DNA from: Demequina sp. NBRC 110056
GTDB taxonomy: Bacteria > Actinomycetota > Actinomycetes > Actinomycetales > Demequinaceae
Assembly (NCBI RefSeq): GCF_002090155.1
Contig: NZ_BBRM01000006.1
Coordinates: 323,821-356,939 of the forward strand
DNA length: 33,119 nucleotides
Reading direction: 5' to 3'
The notes beneath the pieces are model-generated. The model was not told where the DNA came from. It did no database searches and saw only the letters and a program-made list of their open reading frames with translations. Both the position numbers and the translations under genes were made by a program. Below, piece after piece: positions 26,862 to 33,119 of the stretch. How positions within the stretch are numbered: the first letter of the stretch is position 1; every line of letters begins with the position of its first letter.

Positions 26862-28121
26862 TCAGAAGTTGAGGTTCGCGACGGGCTGGACGTCGGAGGC
26901 CATGGCCCGGGACAGCTCGGTGACCGCGCCCGCTCCGTGCTCGCGGACGAGCCCCGCGGCGGCGAGCGCCGACAGCGTCGGGCCGCCCAGATACGCGGCG
27001 CCGAGCTCCTGCATCCCGATCGTGAGGTCGGCGGCGTCCTCGGTGCGCTCGACCGTCGCGTTGCCGGACGTCGCGCGGATCCGCCAGCGGCCCGCGTTGG
27101 CCGGCAGCTGCTCGTCGGCGACGTCGATGACGACGTCGCAGTCGGCGGACCAGCCGCGTCCTTCGAGCGCCCCCTTGAGGTCCAGGATGCGCAGCCATAG
27201 GTTGTCGTAGTGCGCGGCCTTGGCGCCGCGGGGCTCCTTCAGGAGGTGCACGAGAGGGTCGCCCGGCGCGATCTTGTCGACCTGCGTGGCGCCCATGAGG
27301 TCGAAGTCGACCATCACGGACCACAGTCGGTGGGTGGCGGCGGCGTCGAGCGCCGCCCAGCACCGGACCCTGACCTTGCCGTCGGGACCGGCGTCGCTCC
27401 ACGACTCCTTGCGCGCAAACAGCGCGAAGGCGACGGGGACGTCGCCGTCGCGGACGACGACGATCCGCAGCTCCTCCGCGCCGTCACGGTCGGACTCGAT
27501 GTCGAGGAACAGGTCCGCGACGTACTCATCGGGGAACGAGGTCGCGGTTCCGGGGCGCTGCAGCCGTCGCTGGACGTCGCGCACGATCTCACCGTCGCGA
27601 GCGGCGTCCGCGGAGTCGACCGTCACTGTCAGCTCGTCGGCGCCGTCGACGTCGCGCAGCGCCGTGCCGCGGGCGAGCTCCATGCGCAGCGCAGGCGCCG
27701 CGAGGCCGTAGCCGAAGCGCTGGTAGATGGCGGTCTCCGCGGCGTAGAGCGTCGAGATGACCTCGCCGCGGGCGAGGGAGCGCTCGAAGTGGTCGGCGAT
27801 CATCGCGCGCAGGAGGCCGCGGCGCCGGTGACCCTGATGGACGCCGACCCAGGTGAGCCCCGCGGTCGGCACGGTGGCACCGCCCGGCACGCGCGTGGTG
27901 AACGGGAACGAGGCGTGCACCGCCGCCAGCGCGCCCTCGGGGCCGCGCGCCGAGTCCGTGATCTCGACCGCGCGGGCCCGGTCGAACGGGATGATCCGGT
28001 CGATGAAGTCGGCCTCCTTGGCCGGCACGGTGAAGCCGAAGGCGAAGCCCACGACGTGGAGCATCTCGGCCGATCGATCGCGATCAGGCGAGATGAGGCG
28101 GTAGCCGTCAGGAGTGGTCAC
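26862..28121 (-). CDS. Eis-like GNAT acetyltransferase (copy 2)
   Basis: 419 residues, same layout as the neighbouring gene: GNAT motif VHQGHRRRGLLRAMI, central VAFALFARKE, SCP2-like end with a terminal Phe (NLNF). Shared words such as DGADELTV, RFGYG and LLHQLK/LVHLLK mark the two as tandem duplicates that have drifted far apart. Expected activity is transfer of acetyl from acetyl-CoA to an amine; substrate unknown. GTG 28121 follows CACAAT (28133-28128) by exactly six bases and has no ribosome site, so a leaderless start is likely. No regulator or resistance gene accompanies the pair. Confidence 0.88.
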   Translation of the reverse strand: MTTPDGYRLISPDRDRSAEMLHVVGFAFGFTVPAKEADFIDRIIPFDRARAVEITDSARGPEGALAAVHASFPFTTRVPGGATVPTAGLTWVGVHQGHRRRGLLRAMIADHFERSLARGEVISTLYAAETAIYQRFGYGLAAPALRMELARGTALRDVDGADELTVTVDSADAARDGEIVRDVQRRLQRPGTATSFPDEYVADLFLDIESDRDGAEELRIVVVRDGDVPVAFALFARKESWSDAGPDGKVRVRCWAALDAAATHRLWSVMVDFDLMGATQVDKIAPGDPLVHLLKEPRGAKAAHYDNLWLRILDLKGALEGRGWSADCDVVIDVADEQLPANAGRWRIRATSGNATVERTEDAADLTIGMQELGAAYLGGPTLSALAAAGLVREHGAGAVTELSRAMASDVQPVANLNF

Positions 28122-28167
28122 CAGGGGATTGTGTCACCCGGCAGTCGCGGGCGCGCGGCGGACGGCT

Positions 28168-28668
28168 TCAGGCGTCCCGCGCGGCCTCGATGCGATCCCG
28201 CAGGCGCTCGTACTCGACCTTGATGCAACGGTTCTGCACCACGGTGAGGCCGGCGGCGGTCGCCTGCGCCGCTGACGCGTCGTGGACGACGCCGAGCTGC
28301 AGCCACAGCGCGCCAGCGCCCGCGGCGATCGCCTCGTCGGCGACCGGCGGCACGTGCTCCGAGCGGCGGAAGACGTCGACGATGTCAGGCACCACCGGAA
28401 GCTGGTCGAGCGAGTCGTAGAACCCATGGCCACGGATCTCCTGCTCGCCCGCGCGCGGGTTGACGAGGTAGATCTCGTAGGGCGTGCGACCCATGAGCCA
28501 CGTCGCGATGCCGTAGGAGGTGCGGTGGTCGCTCGGCGACGCGCCGACGACCGCGACCGTGCGGGCCGTGGCGAGCAGCTCCACCAGCTCCTCGTCACCG
28601 GGCGCGTGACCGGACGCCGGGGCGGGGCAGGCCTCGCCGGCGTGCTCGAAGGGGATCTCGACGCTCAT
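28168..28668 (-). CDS. CoA-binding (Rossmann-fold) protein, YccU type
   Basis: 166 residues. After about 30 residues comes a CoA_binding domain: TVAVVGASPSDHRTSYGIATWLM is the nucleotide-binding Gly-rich loop, then YEIYLVNPRAGEQEIRGHGFYDSLDQLP, VDVFRRSEHVPPVADEAIAAGAGALWLQLGV and the end VVQNRCIKVEYERL. The conserved NRC(I)K(V)E end is typical. The family binds CoA or an acyl-CoA, but its physiological role is unknown. An open frame extends to 28749; ATG 28668 is chosen because TACGTT (28682-28677) lies eight bases upstream and because the extension is basic and unlike the family. Confidence 0.88.
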   Translation of the reverse strand: MSVEIPFEHAGEACPAPASGHAPGDEELVELLATARTVAVVGASPSDHRTSYGIATWLMGRTPYEIYLVNPRAGEQEIRGHGFYDSLDQLPVVPDIVDVFRRSEHVPPVADEAIAAGAGALWLQLGVVHDASAAQATAAGLTVVQNRCIKVEYERLRDRIEAARDA

Positions 28669-28696
28669 ACCTACGGAACGTACCCGCAGCGCCACT

Positions 28697-28714
28697 ATTC
28701 CGGAAAACGGGAAT
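28697..28714. promoter_or_regulatory. Imperfect palindrome upstream of dps
   Basis: ATTCC-N8-GGAAT (12 of 18 symmetric) lies between the divergent CoA-binding gene and dps, 68 bp before the dps start. It is a possible regulator site for dps; no family is assigned. Confidence 0.3.
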
Positions 28715-28781
28715 GCCGGGCCTGGCGGGAGGGTTGTCCTCGGCGTCACGTCGCACCCTTTGGTGAGAGGAGAAAGGAACC

Positions 28782-29261
28782 ATGTTGACTGAGCAGACGC
28801 CCGAGATCGGCATCAAGGACTCCGACCTCAAGGAGATCAACTCCGGACTGTCGCAGGTGCTCGCGGACACCTTCACGCTGTACGCGAAGACCCACGGCTA
28901 CCACTGGAACGTGACCGGCCCGCACTTCCGCTCGCTTCACCTCATGTTCGAGGAGCAGTACAACGAGTTGTTCCAGGCGGCCGACGTGCTCGCCGAGCGC
29001 CTGCGTGCCCTCGGGGACACCGCGCCCGGGTCGCTCGCCGAGTTCCTCGAGCTCGCGACCATCCAGGACCGGGAGCCGACCGAGGACGCGATGGAGATGG
29101 TGAACAACCTGCGTCGCGACCACGAGACGGTCGCACGGCTGATCCGTCCCCTCGTGGAGGTCGCGGAGGACGCCGGAGATGGCGCCACGGCCGACCTGTT
29201 CAACGCGCGTCTCGACGCCCATGAGCAGGCCGCTTGGATGCTGCGGTCGTTCGCCGCATAG
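28782..29261 (+). CDS. dps: Dps-family DNA-protection/mini-ferritin protein
   Basis: 159 residues, a four-helix ferritin-like fold that builds a 12-subunit shell. Ferroxidase-site residues of Dps are present in HGYHWNVTGPHFRSLHLMFEEQY: the His of HWNV, the His of LHLMFEE and the acidic residues that follow. It oxidises iron with peroxide, stores it and shields DNA in starvation or oxidative stress. Unlike most genes here it has a strong ribosome site (AGAAAGGA before ATG 28782), so it carries a leader. The N-terminal tail is short and not very basic, so direct DNA binding by the tail is uncertain. Confidence 0.94.
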   Translation: MLTEQTPEIGIKDSDLKEINSGLSQVLADTFTLYAKTHGYHWNVTGPHFRSLHLMFEEQYNELFQAADVLAERLRALGDTAPGSLAEFLELATIQDREPTEDAMEMVNNLRRDHETVARLIRPLVEVAEDAGDGATADLFNARLDAHEQAAWMLRSFAA

Positions 29262-29288
29262 TCGCGACACACCCCCGTCGCTGACGGT

Positions 29289-29318
29289 GCATTCTTCGCA
29301 CTCGTGAGAATGTATCCT
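29289..29318 (+). promoter_or_regulatory. Predicted promoter of the 6C RNA
   Basis: TATCCT at 29313-29318, preceded by TG, would place the start near 29325. The -35 region (about 29289-29295) has no clear consensus. Confidence 0.4.
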
Positions 29319-29324
29319 TGAAGT

Positions 29325-29448
29325 TCGCGTCTGAAGCGCCGTCCCCCCGGCCGCTCAGGCGCCAGAGAAGTCCCACCCCCCTGGGACCAGCCCCACCCCC
29401 CTGGGGCGACGAGCCTCTGTCGGATCCGTCCGGCCGGGGCTCGTTCTC
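29325..29448 (+). ncRNA. 6C small RNA
   Basis: Two neighbouring hairpins each have a loop of exactly six C: GTCCCA-C6-TGGGAC (29370-29387) and GCCCCA-C6-TGGGGC (29390-29407). The stems differ by one compensatory change (T-A to C-G). This is the defining feature of the actinobacterial 6C RNA class. A weaker hairpin with a C-rich loop (about 29338-29351) precedes them. A 7-bp stem ACGAGCC/GGCTCGT (29409-29444) followed by TCTCAT is the probable terminator. 6C RNAs in mycobacteria pair through their C-rich loops with G-rich mRNA sites, often near ribosome sites. Together with the repeats and the terminator below, it fills the 328-base gap between dps and cysE. Confidence 0.85.
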
Positions 29449-29454
29449 ATGTCC

Positions 29455-29517
29455 GGACCCTTGCACAGCGTCTCAGGACACTCGCACAGCGTCGTTGGAC
29501 CTCTGCGCAGCGTCCGT
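29455..29517. repeat. Three tandem 21-bp repeats
   Basis: Units at 29455, 29476 and 29497 are each exactly 21 bases: GGAC, four variable bases, GCRCAGCGTC, then three variable bases. They lie between the 6C RNA terminator and the cysE terminator. No regular array of spacers is present, so it is not CRISPR. Confidence 0.75.
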
Positions 29518-29540
29518 CCGGCGTGAGCCGAGGGGCACAT

Positions 29541-29580
29541 GACGAGGCCCCGGCTCCCTCACGGGAGCCGGGGCCTCGTC
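29541..29580 (-). terminator. Strong terminator of the cysK-cysE operon
   Basis: A perfect 18-bp stem closes a 4-nt loop (TCAC on the + strand), 9 bases after the cysE stop. Confidence 0.88.
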
Positions 29581-29589
29581 GCGCGTGGA

Positions 29590-30243
29590 TCAGATCCAGT
29601 ACATGGCGGGCTCGCGCTCGGCGAGCTCGGTCGGGATCGCGTCCGGATCCGGGTGGCGGTGCGAGTCGCCGGCATCGACCGACGACGCCGCGGTGCCCGC
29701 CTCGCGATCGTTCGGGTGGTCGCGGATCTTGGCGGGGATCCCGACCGCGGTCGCGCCGTCCGGCACGTCCTTCACGACCACGGCGTTCGAGCCGATGCGG
29801 GCGTCGCAGCCGATGTGCACCGGACCCAGCACCTTGGCGCCGGCGCCGATGACGACGCGGTCGCCGACGGTCGGGTGGCGCTTGCCTGGGCTCATGGTGA
29901 CGCCGCCGAGCGTCACGCCGTGGAACAGCAGCACGTCGTTGCCGACGACCGCGGTCTCGCCCACCACCACGCCCATGCCGTGATCGATGAACACCCGCCG
30001 CCCGAGGGTGGCTCCTGGGTGGATCTCGATCCCGGTGCTGCGCCTGGCGTACTGCGACCACAGCCGTCCGTAGGACTTGAGGCCATGGGTCCACAGCCAG
30101 TGCGCCACCCGGTGGTGCCACACGGCGTGGACTCCCTGGTACGACAGGGCGATCACCAGCCGCGAACGCGCCGCGGGGTCGCGGCGCATCGCGGTGTTGA
30201 TGTCCTCGATCGCCAGGGCGAGCGGGCCGATCCGGTCAGTCAT
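29590..30243 (-). CDS. cysE: Serine O-acetyltransferase (EpsC type)
   Basis: 217 residues; acetylates serine with acetyl-CoA to O-acetylserine, the substrate of CysK. An N-terminal helical part (about 1-65) leads into a left-handed beta-helix of hexapeptide repeats ([48 protein letters not shown]), with catalytic His in FIDHGMG and [10 protein letters not shown] polar linker of about 35 residues leads to the end MYWI. A C-terminal Ile is the residue that docks in the CysK active site in known cysteine synthase complexes, so complex formation is plausible. ATG 30243 lies 25 bases after the cysK stop; GGAAAGG is upstream. Same operon as cysK. Confidence 0.94.
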   Translation of the reverse strand: MTDRIGPLALAIEDINTAMRRDPAARSRLVIALSYQGVHAVWHHRVAHWLWTHGLKSYGRLWSQYARRSTGIEIHPGATLGRRVFIDHGMGVVVGETAVVGNDVLLFHGVTLGGVTMSPGKRHPTVGDRVVIGAGAKVLGPVHIGCDARIGSNAVVVKDVPDGATAVGIPAKIRDHPNDREAGTAASSVDAGDSHRHPDPDAIPTELAEREPAMYWI

Positions 30244-30268
30244 GCGGGGACGTGCCAGCCTTTCCGAC

Positions 30269-31204
30269 TCAGTCCATCAGGTCGGCGTAGAGCACCGAGG
30301 AGAGGTAGCGCTCGCCGAACGACGGGATGATGGTGACGATGGTCTTGCCGGCGTTCTCGGGACGCTTGGCGACCTCGATGGCGGCGTGCAGCGCCGCGCC
30401 CGACGAGATGCCCACGAGCAGGCCCTCCTTGCGGGCGGCGGCGCGGGCGGTCGCGACGGCGGTCTCGGAGTCGACGTCGATCACCTCGTCGTAGATCTCC
30501 GTGTTGAGCACCTCGGGCACGAAGTTCGCGCCGATGCCCTGGATCTTGTGCGGGCCGGGCTCGCCACCGTTGAGGATGGGCGACTCCTTGGGCTCGACCG
30601 CGATGATCTGCACCTCGGGCTTGCGCGCCTTGAGGATCTCGCCGACGCCCGTGATGGTGCCGCCGGTGCCGATGCCGGCGACGACGATGTCGACCTCGCC
30701 GTCGGTGTCGTTCCAGATCTCCTCCGCGGTGGTGCGGCGGTGGATCTCGGGGTTCGCCTCGTTCGCGAACTGGCGGGCCAGGATCGAGCCGGGGCGCTCC
30801 TCGGCGATGGCGAGGGCCGCGTCGACGGCGCCCTTCATGCCCTCGGGTCCGGGCGTCAGCACGAGCTCGGCGCCGAAGGCCCGCAGCAGCGCGCGACGCT
30901 CCTTCGACATGGTCTCGGGCATCGCGAGCACGACGTTGTAGCCGCGCGCGGCGCCGACCATCGCGAGCGCGATGCCGGTGTTGCCCGAGGTCGCCTCGAC
31001 GATGGTGCCGCCGGGCTTGAGGGAGCCGTCCTTCTCGGCGGCGTCGACGATCGCGACGCCCAGGCGGTCCTTGACGGAGTTGGCCGGGTTGTAGAACTCG
31101 AGCTTGCCGAGAACGGTCGCGTCGACGCCCTCGGTGAGGGAGTTGATCTTGACCAGCGGGGTGTTGCCGATGAGGGCGGTCGCGTCCTCGTAGATCTTTG
31201 CCAT
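30269..31204 (-). CDS. cysK: Cysteine synthase (O-acetylserine sulfhydrylase)
   Basis: 311 residues, PLP-dependent fold II. It joins sulfide and O-acetylserine to give cysteine. Seen are the PLP lysine Lys45 in NPANSVKDR, the substrate loop TSGNTG (72-77), the phosphate-binding [10 protein letters not shown] and ISSGAA near the end. The frame opens 57 bases earlier, but ATG 31204 is chosen for its site GAAGGAAAAGGA and the family-typical start [18 protein letters not shown]. It is preceded by a polycysteine leader ORF and a hairpin, so expression is probably tuned by cysteine supply. cysE follows. Confidence 0.96.
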   Translation of the reverse strand: MAKIYEDATALIGNTPLVKINSLTEGVDATVLGKLEFYNPANSVKDRLGVAIVDAAEKDGSLKPGGTIVEATSGNTGIALAMVGAARGYNVVLAMPETMSKERRALLRAFGAELVLTPGPEGMKGAVDAALAIAEERPGSILARQFANEANPEIHRRTTAEEIWNDTDGEVDIVVAGIGTGGTITGVGEILKARKPEVQIIAVEPKESPILNGGEPGPHKIQGIGANFVPEVLNTEIYDEVIDVDSETAVATARAAARKEGLLVGISSGAALHAAIEVAKRPENAGKTIVTIIPSFGERYLSSVLYADLMD

Positions 31205-31290
31205 GGATCCTTTTCCTTCGTTGGGTGGGTGCCCGCACAGGGGCGTGTCCAGGGTGAACAACGTGATTGCACCGGATTCGATGCCGGGGC

Positions 31291-31339
31291 GAGCGCTGGC
31301 GTGCGGGCTGCCCGGGTCAGCGGGCGCGCGTCAGCGCTC
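31291..31339 (-). promoter_or_regulatory. Attenuator-type hairpin between the leader ORF and cysK
   Basis: On the minus strand GAGCGCTG (31339-31332) pairs perfectly with CAGCGCTC (31298-31291). The 5' arm begins at the last base of the leader-ORF stop codon, so a ribosome at the stop would cover it. Inside, smaller GC-rich pairings are possible. No U tract follows, so control of translation or Rho access is as likely as intrinsic termination. Confidence 0.55.
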
Positions 31340-31434
31340 TACAGACAGCAGCAGCACATGCACATGCATGCGCCGGAGAGGCCCATCAGCGGGGCAGGCG
31401 AGGACTGCGCTGCGGCGCGTCGCTCGGTGCTCAT
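31339..31434 (-). CDS. Polycysteine leader peptide (cysteine attenuator uORF)
   Basis: 31 codons, MSTERRAAAQSS... ending CMCMCCCCL and TAG: six Cys codons (five TGC, one TGT) within the last nine. ATG 31434 has AGGGAGG eight bases upstream. It lies in the 5' leader of cysK-cysE, 134 nt before the cysK start. Short ORFs with polycysteine ends before sulfur-assimilation genes are known in mycobacteria to act as cysteine-responsive attenuators: low Cys-tRNA stalls the ribosome in the tract and frees the downstream genes. The position of the Cys run next to a hairpin fits this mechanism. The peptide itself probably has no function. With the promoter and hairpin this accounts for the 390 bases between cysK and the SRPBCC gene. 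Confidence 0.85.
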   Translation of the reverse strand: MSTERRAAAQSSPAPLMGLSGACMCMCCCCL

Positions 31435-31494
31435 CTCGCTGGCCTCCCTGGGGTGCGTGCGCGCTGCCGCGCACGCGTGTGGGCGTACTCGCTC

Positions 31495-31524
31495 AGGCTA
31501 GCGCCGATGCGCTCGCGCGGGCAA
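31495..31524 (-). promoter_or_regulatory. Predicted promoter of the cys leader-cysK-cysE operon
   Basis: TTGCCC (31524-31519), an 18-nt spacer and TAGCCT (31500-31495) on the minus strand. The predicted start near 31488 gives a leader of about 55 nt before the polycysteine ORF. Confidence 0.55.
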
Positions 31525-31594
31525 GACCGCATCGGCACTCGACGGCGGAGGATCCCGGTGCGCGGGTCGGCCGGCGCCGCTAGGGTGTGGCGCC

Positions 31595-32074
31595 ATGCCC
31601 GTGTACAGGTTCCGGACCGAGCACCTCACGGTCGTGCCGGCCACGCTCGACGAGGTGTGGCGCTACATCGACGACCGGGCGGCCCAGGTCGAGTTCGACC
31701 CGAGGATCCAGCGCATCGACGTGATCGAAGGCGTCTGGGGCGAGCCCGGGTGCCGCATGGTGGCGACGGCGAGGACGCCCGACGGCGGCTTGCACACCTT
31801 CGAGCAGGTCATCGAGGCCTTCGACAGGCCCCGCAGCTACACCACCTCCGTCGCGTTCCCCGAAGGGGTGACGCGCAGCACGCAGTCGTTCTCGTCAGGC
31901 GCGGCCGGCGTGGAGTGGACCCACGTGACCGAGGTCGTCACCCGCCGTGTGTCGTGGGTCGAGCACCTCGCCCTCAAGGCCTCCGAGCGGTCGCGCCGTG
32001 CCGAGGCGCTCGCGGACTACGCGCGGGATCGCGAGGCGCTGCTCGCCGCGCTGGAGGCGCACCGGTCGCGCTAG
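31595..32074 (+). CDS. SRPBCC (START-like) family protein
   Basis: 159 residues. The start YRFRTEHLTVVPATLDEVWRYIDD and the beta-strand pattern that follows (IDVIEGVWGEPGCRMVATART, SYTTSVAFPEGVTRSTQSFS, VEWTHVTEVVTRRVSW) fit the helix-grip fold of polyketide cyclase/SRPBCC proteins, which bind a hydrophobic ligand; a C-terminal helix of about 40 residues closes the cavity. No catalytic residues can be assigned. TAGGGT (31581-31586) lies eight bases before ATG 31595. It is divergent from the cys operon. The TAG stop lies one base outside the right IS element, so the IS landed right at the gene's end without breaking it. Confidence 0.75.
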   Translation: MPVYRFRTEHLTVVPATLDEVWRYIDDRAAQVEFDPRIQRIDVIEGVWGEPGCRMVATARTPDGGLHTFEQVIEAFDRPRSYTTSVAFPEGVTRSTQSFSSGAAGVEWTHVTEVVTRRVSWVEHLALKASERSRRAEALADYARDREALLAALEAHRSR

Positions 32075-32075
32075 C

Positions 32076-33119
32076 TGTTCTTCCCTGGGAGGTTGTGAAC
32101 GCGTGAAGTAAGCGAAGACCTCCGGGACGATGTGGGTTACCACACTCACTTCGTTCCACGGAGGCCTTCGTGACCCACGCTAACGCTCCCTTGACGCCCG
32201 AGGGGCGTCGCAGGCTTGCTTCACTGATCGTTGATGACCATTGGACGGTGCGGCGAGCGGCTGAACGGTTCCAGGTGTCACCGGCCACCGCGTCGCGGTG
32301 GGCTGGCAGGTATCGTGCCGGGCTGGCACTGGTTGACCGGTCGTCGCGGCCGGGCCATTGTCCGGGCCGGTTGTCGCTCAGGCGCGAGCGACGCATCATT
32401 GCACTGCGGTTCAACCGCCGTTGGGGTCCCCACCGCATCAGCTATCACCTGGGGATCCCCCGCTCGACCGTGGGGCGGGTGCTGGCCCGCTATCGGATGC
32501 CGCTGCTGCATCACCTGGACCAGGCCACCGGGCTGGCGGTGCGCAAGCCCAAGCCCGTCCACTACGTCAAGGACACCCCGGGCGAACTCGTGCATGTCGA
32601 CATCAAGAAGCTCGGTCGGATCCCCGACGGTGGAGGCTGGCGCAAGGTCGGCAAGAAGACCGGCCGGCACAACAGTGGCAAACGCGGCATCGGCTACGCC
32701 TACCTCCACCACGCCGTTGATGACTGCAGCCGGTTGGTCTACTCCGAACAGCTCGCCGACGAACGCAAGGAGACCGCGGCCGCGTTCTGGCATCGAGCGA
32801 ACGCGTTCTTCGCCGACCATGGCATCACCGTCACCGCCGTGATGACAGACAACGGCTCGTGCTACCGCTCGAGAGTGTTTGCTCAAGCCCTCGGTGACAA
32901 CATCACCCATGTCCGCATTCGGCCCTACCGGCCGCAAACCAACGGCAAGGTCGAACGGTTCAACCGGACCCTTGCCGCCGAATGGGCCTACGCCCAGACC
33001 TACCGCTCAGACGCCGCCCGCGCAGCCACCTACGACGACTGGCTCCATCACTACAATCACCATCGCGCCCACACCGCACTCGACGGATCAACGCCCGCCG
33101 ACCGCGTTCACAACCTCAC
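32076..33119 (+). mobile_element. IS481-family insertion sequence, right copy (nearly complete)
   Basis: Begins TGTTCTTCCCTGGGAGG at 32076. A 15-bp inverted repeat joins 32089-32103 (GAGGTTGTGAACGCG) to its complement at 33103-33117. By symmetry the element should end about 11 bases past the window edge, giving about 1055 bp. The flank just before it reads GCTAGC, an NCTAGN target site. Its 3' target duplicate is outside the window. Confidence 0.88.
32170..33119 (+). CDS. IS481-family transposase (lacks only its last residues)
   Basis: 316 codons from GTG 32170 without a stop to the window edge. The N-terminal helix-turn-helix (WTVRRAAERFQVSPATASRW) is followed by an Arg-rich second DNA-binding region and an rve integrase core. 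The DDE triad candidates are the Asp of VHVDIKKLG, the Asp of VMTDNGSCY and the Glu of PQTNGKVERFNRT. The end HHYNHHRAHTALDG, then PADRVHNL, is the typical IS481 C-terminus, so only a few residues are missing. The coding end overlaps the right inverted repeat. All catalytic residues are in place, so this copy may be active. Confidence 0.92.
   Translation, partial: MTHANAPLTPEGRRRLASLIVDDHWTVRRAAERFQVSPATASRWAGRYRAGLALVDRSSRPGHCPGRLSLRRERRIIALRFNRRWGPHRISYHLGIPRSTVGRVLARYRMPLLHHLDQATGLAVRKPKPVHYVKDTPGELVHVDIKKLGRIPDGGGWRKVGKKTGRHNSGKRGIGYAYLHHAVDDCSRLVYSEQLADERKETAAAFWHRANAFFADHGITVTAVMTDNGSCYRSRVFAQALGDNITHVRIRPYRPQTNGKVERFNRTLAAEWAYAQTYRSDAARAATYDDWLHHYNHHRAHTALDGSTPADRVHNL

Noticed and set aside
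29455..29517. CRISPR array
   Set aside because: The repeats are only 21 bp long with no unique spacers of constant length, and no cas gene is present.
29355..29540. Minus-strand ORF through the 21-bp repeats, giving a heptad-like peptide
   Set aside because: The period is a multiple of three by chance or structure. The frame runs antisense to the 6C RNA, has no ribosome site and contains Cys/Arg/Pro-rich low-complexity sequence.

Overview
The window is very GC-rich, codes densely, and carries families typical of Actinomycetota: a trHbO-type globin, Eis-like GNAT/SCP2 acetyltransferases, a 6C RNA, an EpsC-type serine acetyltransferase and many apparently leaderless starts. A high-GC member of the Micrococcales (Cellulomonas/Demequina-like) would fit, but that placement is inference; no rRNA or other taxonomic marker is present.

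Layout: 1-610 and 32076-33119 are two nearly identical, inward-facing partial copies of one IS481-family element, each cut by the window edge. Between them lies ordinary chromosome. 611-740 holds short interspersed repeats, perhaps an old IS end. 836-4115 (-) is a glycine betaine/proline betaine ABC importer (ATPase, permease, binding protein) behind a long structured leader. 4481-6904 (-) is an operon of MscS-type channel, truncated haemoglobin and acyl-CoA thioesterase II. 7008-9427 (+) is malQ plus a small membrane protein. 9467-14741 (-) holds two tandem PepN-type aminopeptidases. 14754-18120 is a MarR regulator divergent from an MFS efflux pump, followed by a second MFS protein. 18128-19485 (-) has TrmL and a CDP-alcohol phosphatidyltransferase-like protein. 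19575-22563 (+) has an ABC exporter and a lipoprotein. 22653-24790 (-) has a 34-residue Cys-rich peptide and an M13 peptidase. rpiB (+) follows, then two tandem Eis-like acetyltransferases and a CoA-binding protein (-), then Dps (+). 29325-29448 is a 6C small RNA. 29590-31434 (-) is a cysteine synthesis operon (cysK-cysE) led by a short ORF ending in a polycysteine tract. An SRPBCC protein (+) closes the chromosomal part, one base before the right IS.

How the parts work together: the cysteine operon is the clearest regulated unit. A promoter drives a 31-codon leader ORF with six Cys codons at its end. A hairpin overlapping its stop codon separates it from cysK and cysE, which make cysteine from serine, acetyl-CoA and sulfide. 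This is the architecture of a cysteine-responsive translational attenuator. Several other genes concern stress or the envelope: osmoprotectant uptake, mechanosensitive channel, Dps, globin, efflux pumps and lipid head-group transfer. A direct repeat resembling a PhoP box sits in front of the lipid gene.

At least 14 genes have a TANNNT/CANNNT hexamer ending 6-8 nt before the start codon, as expected for leaderless transcripts. I used this to choose several starts.
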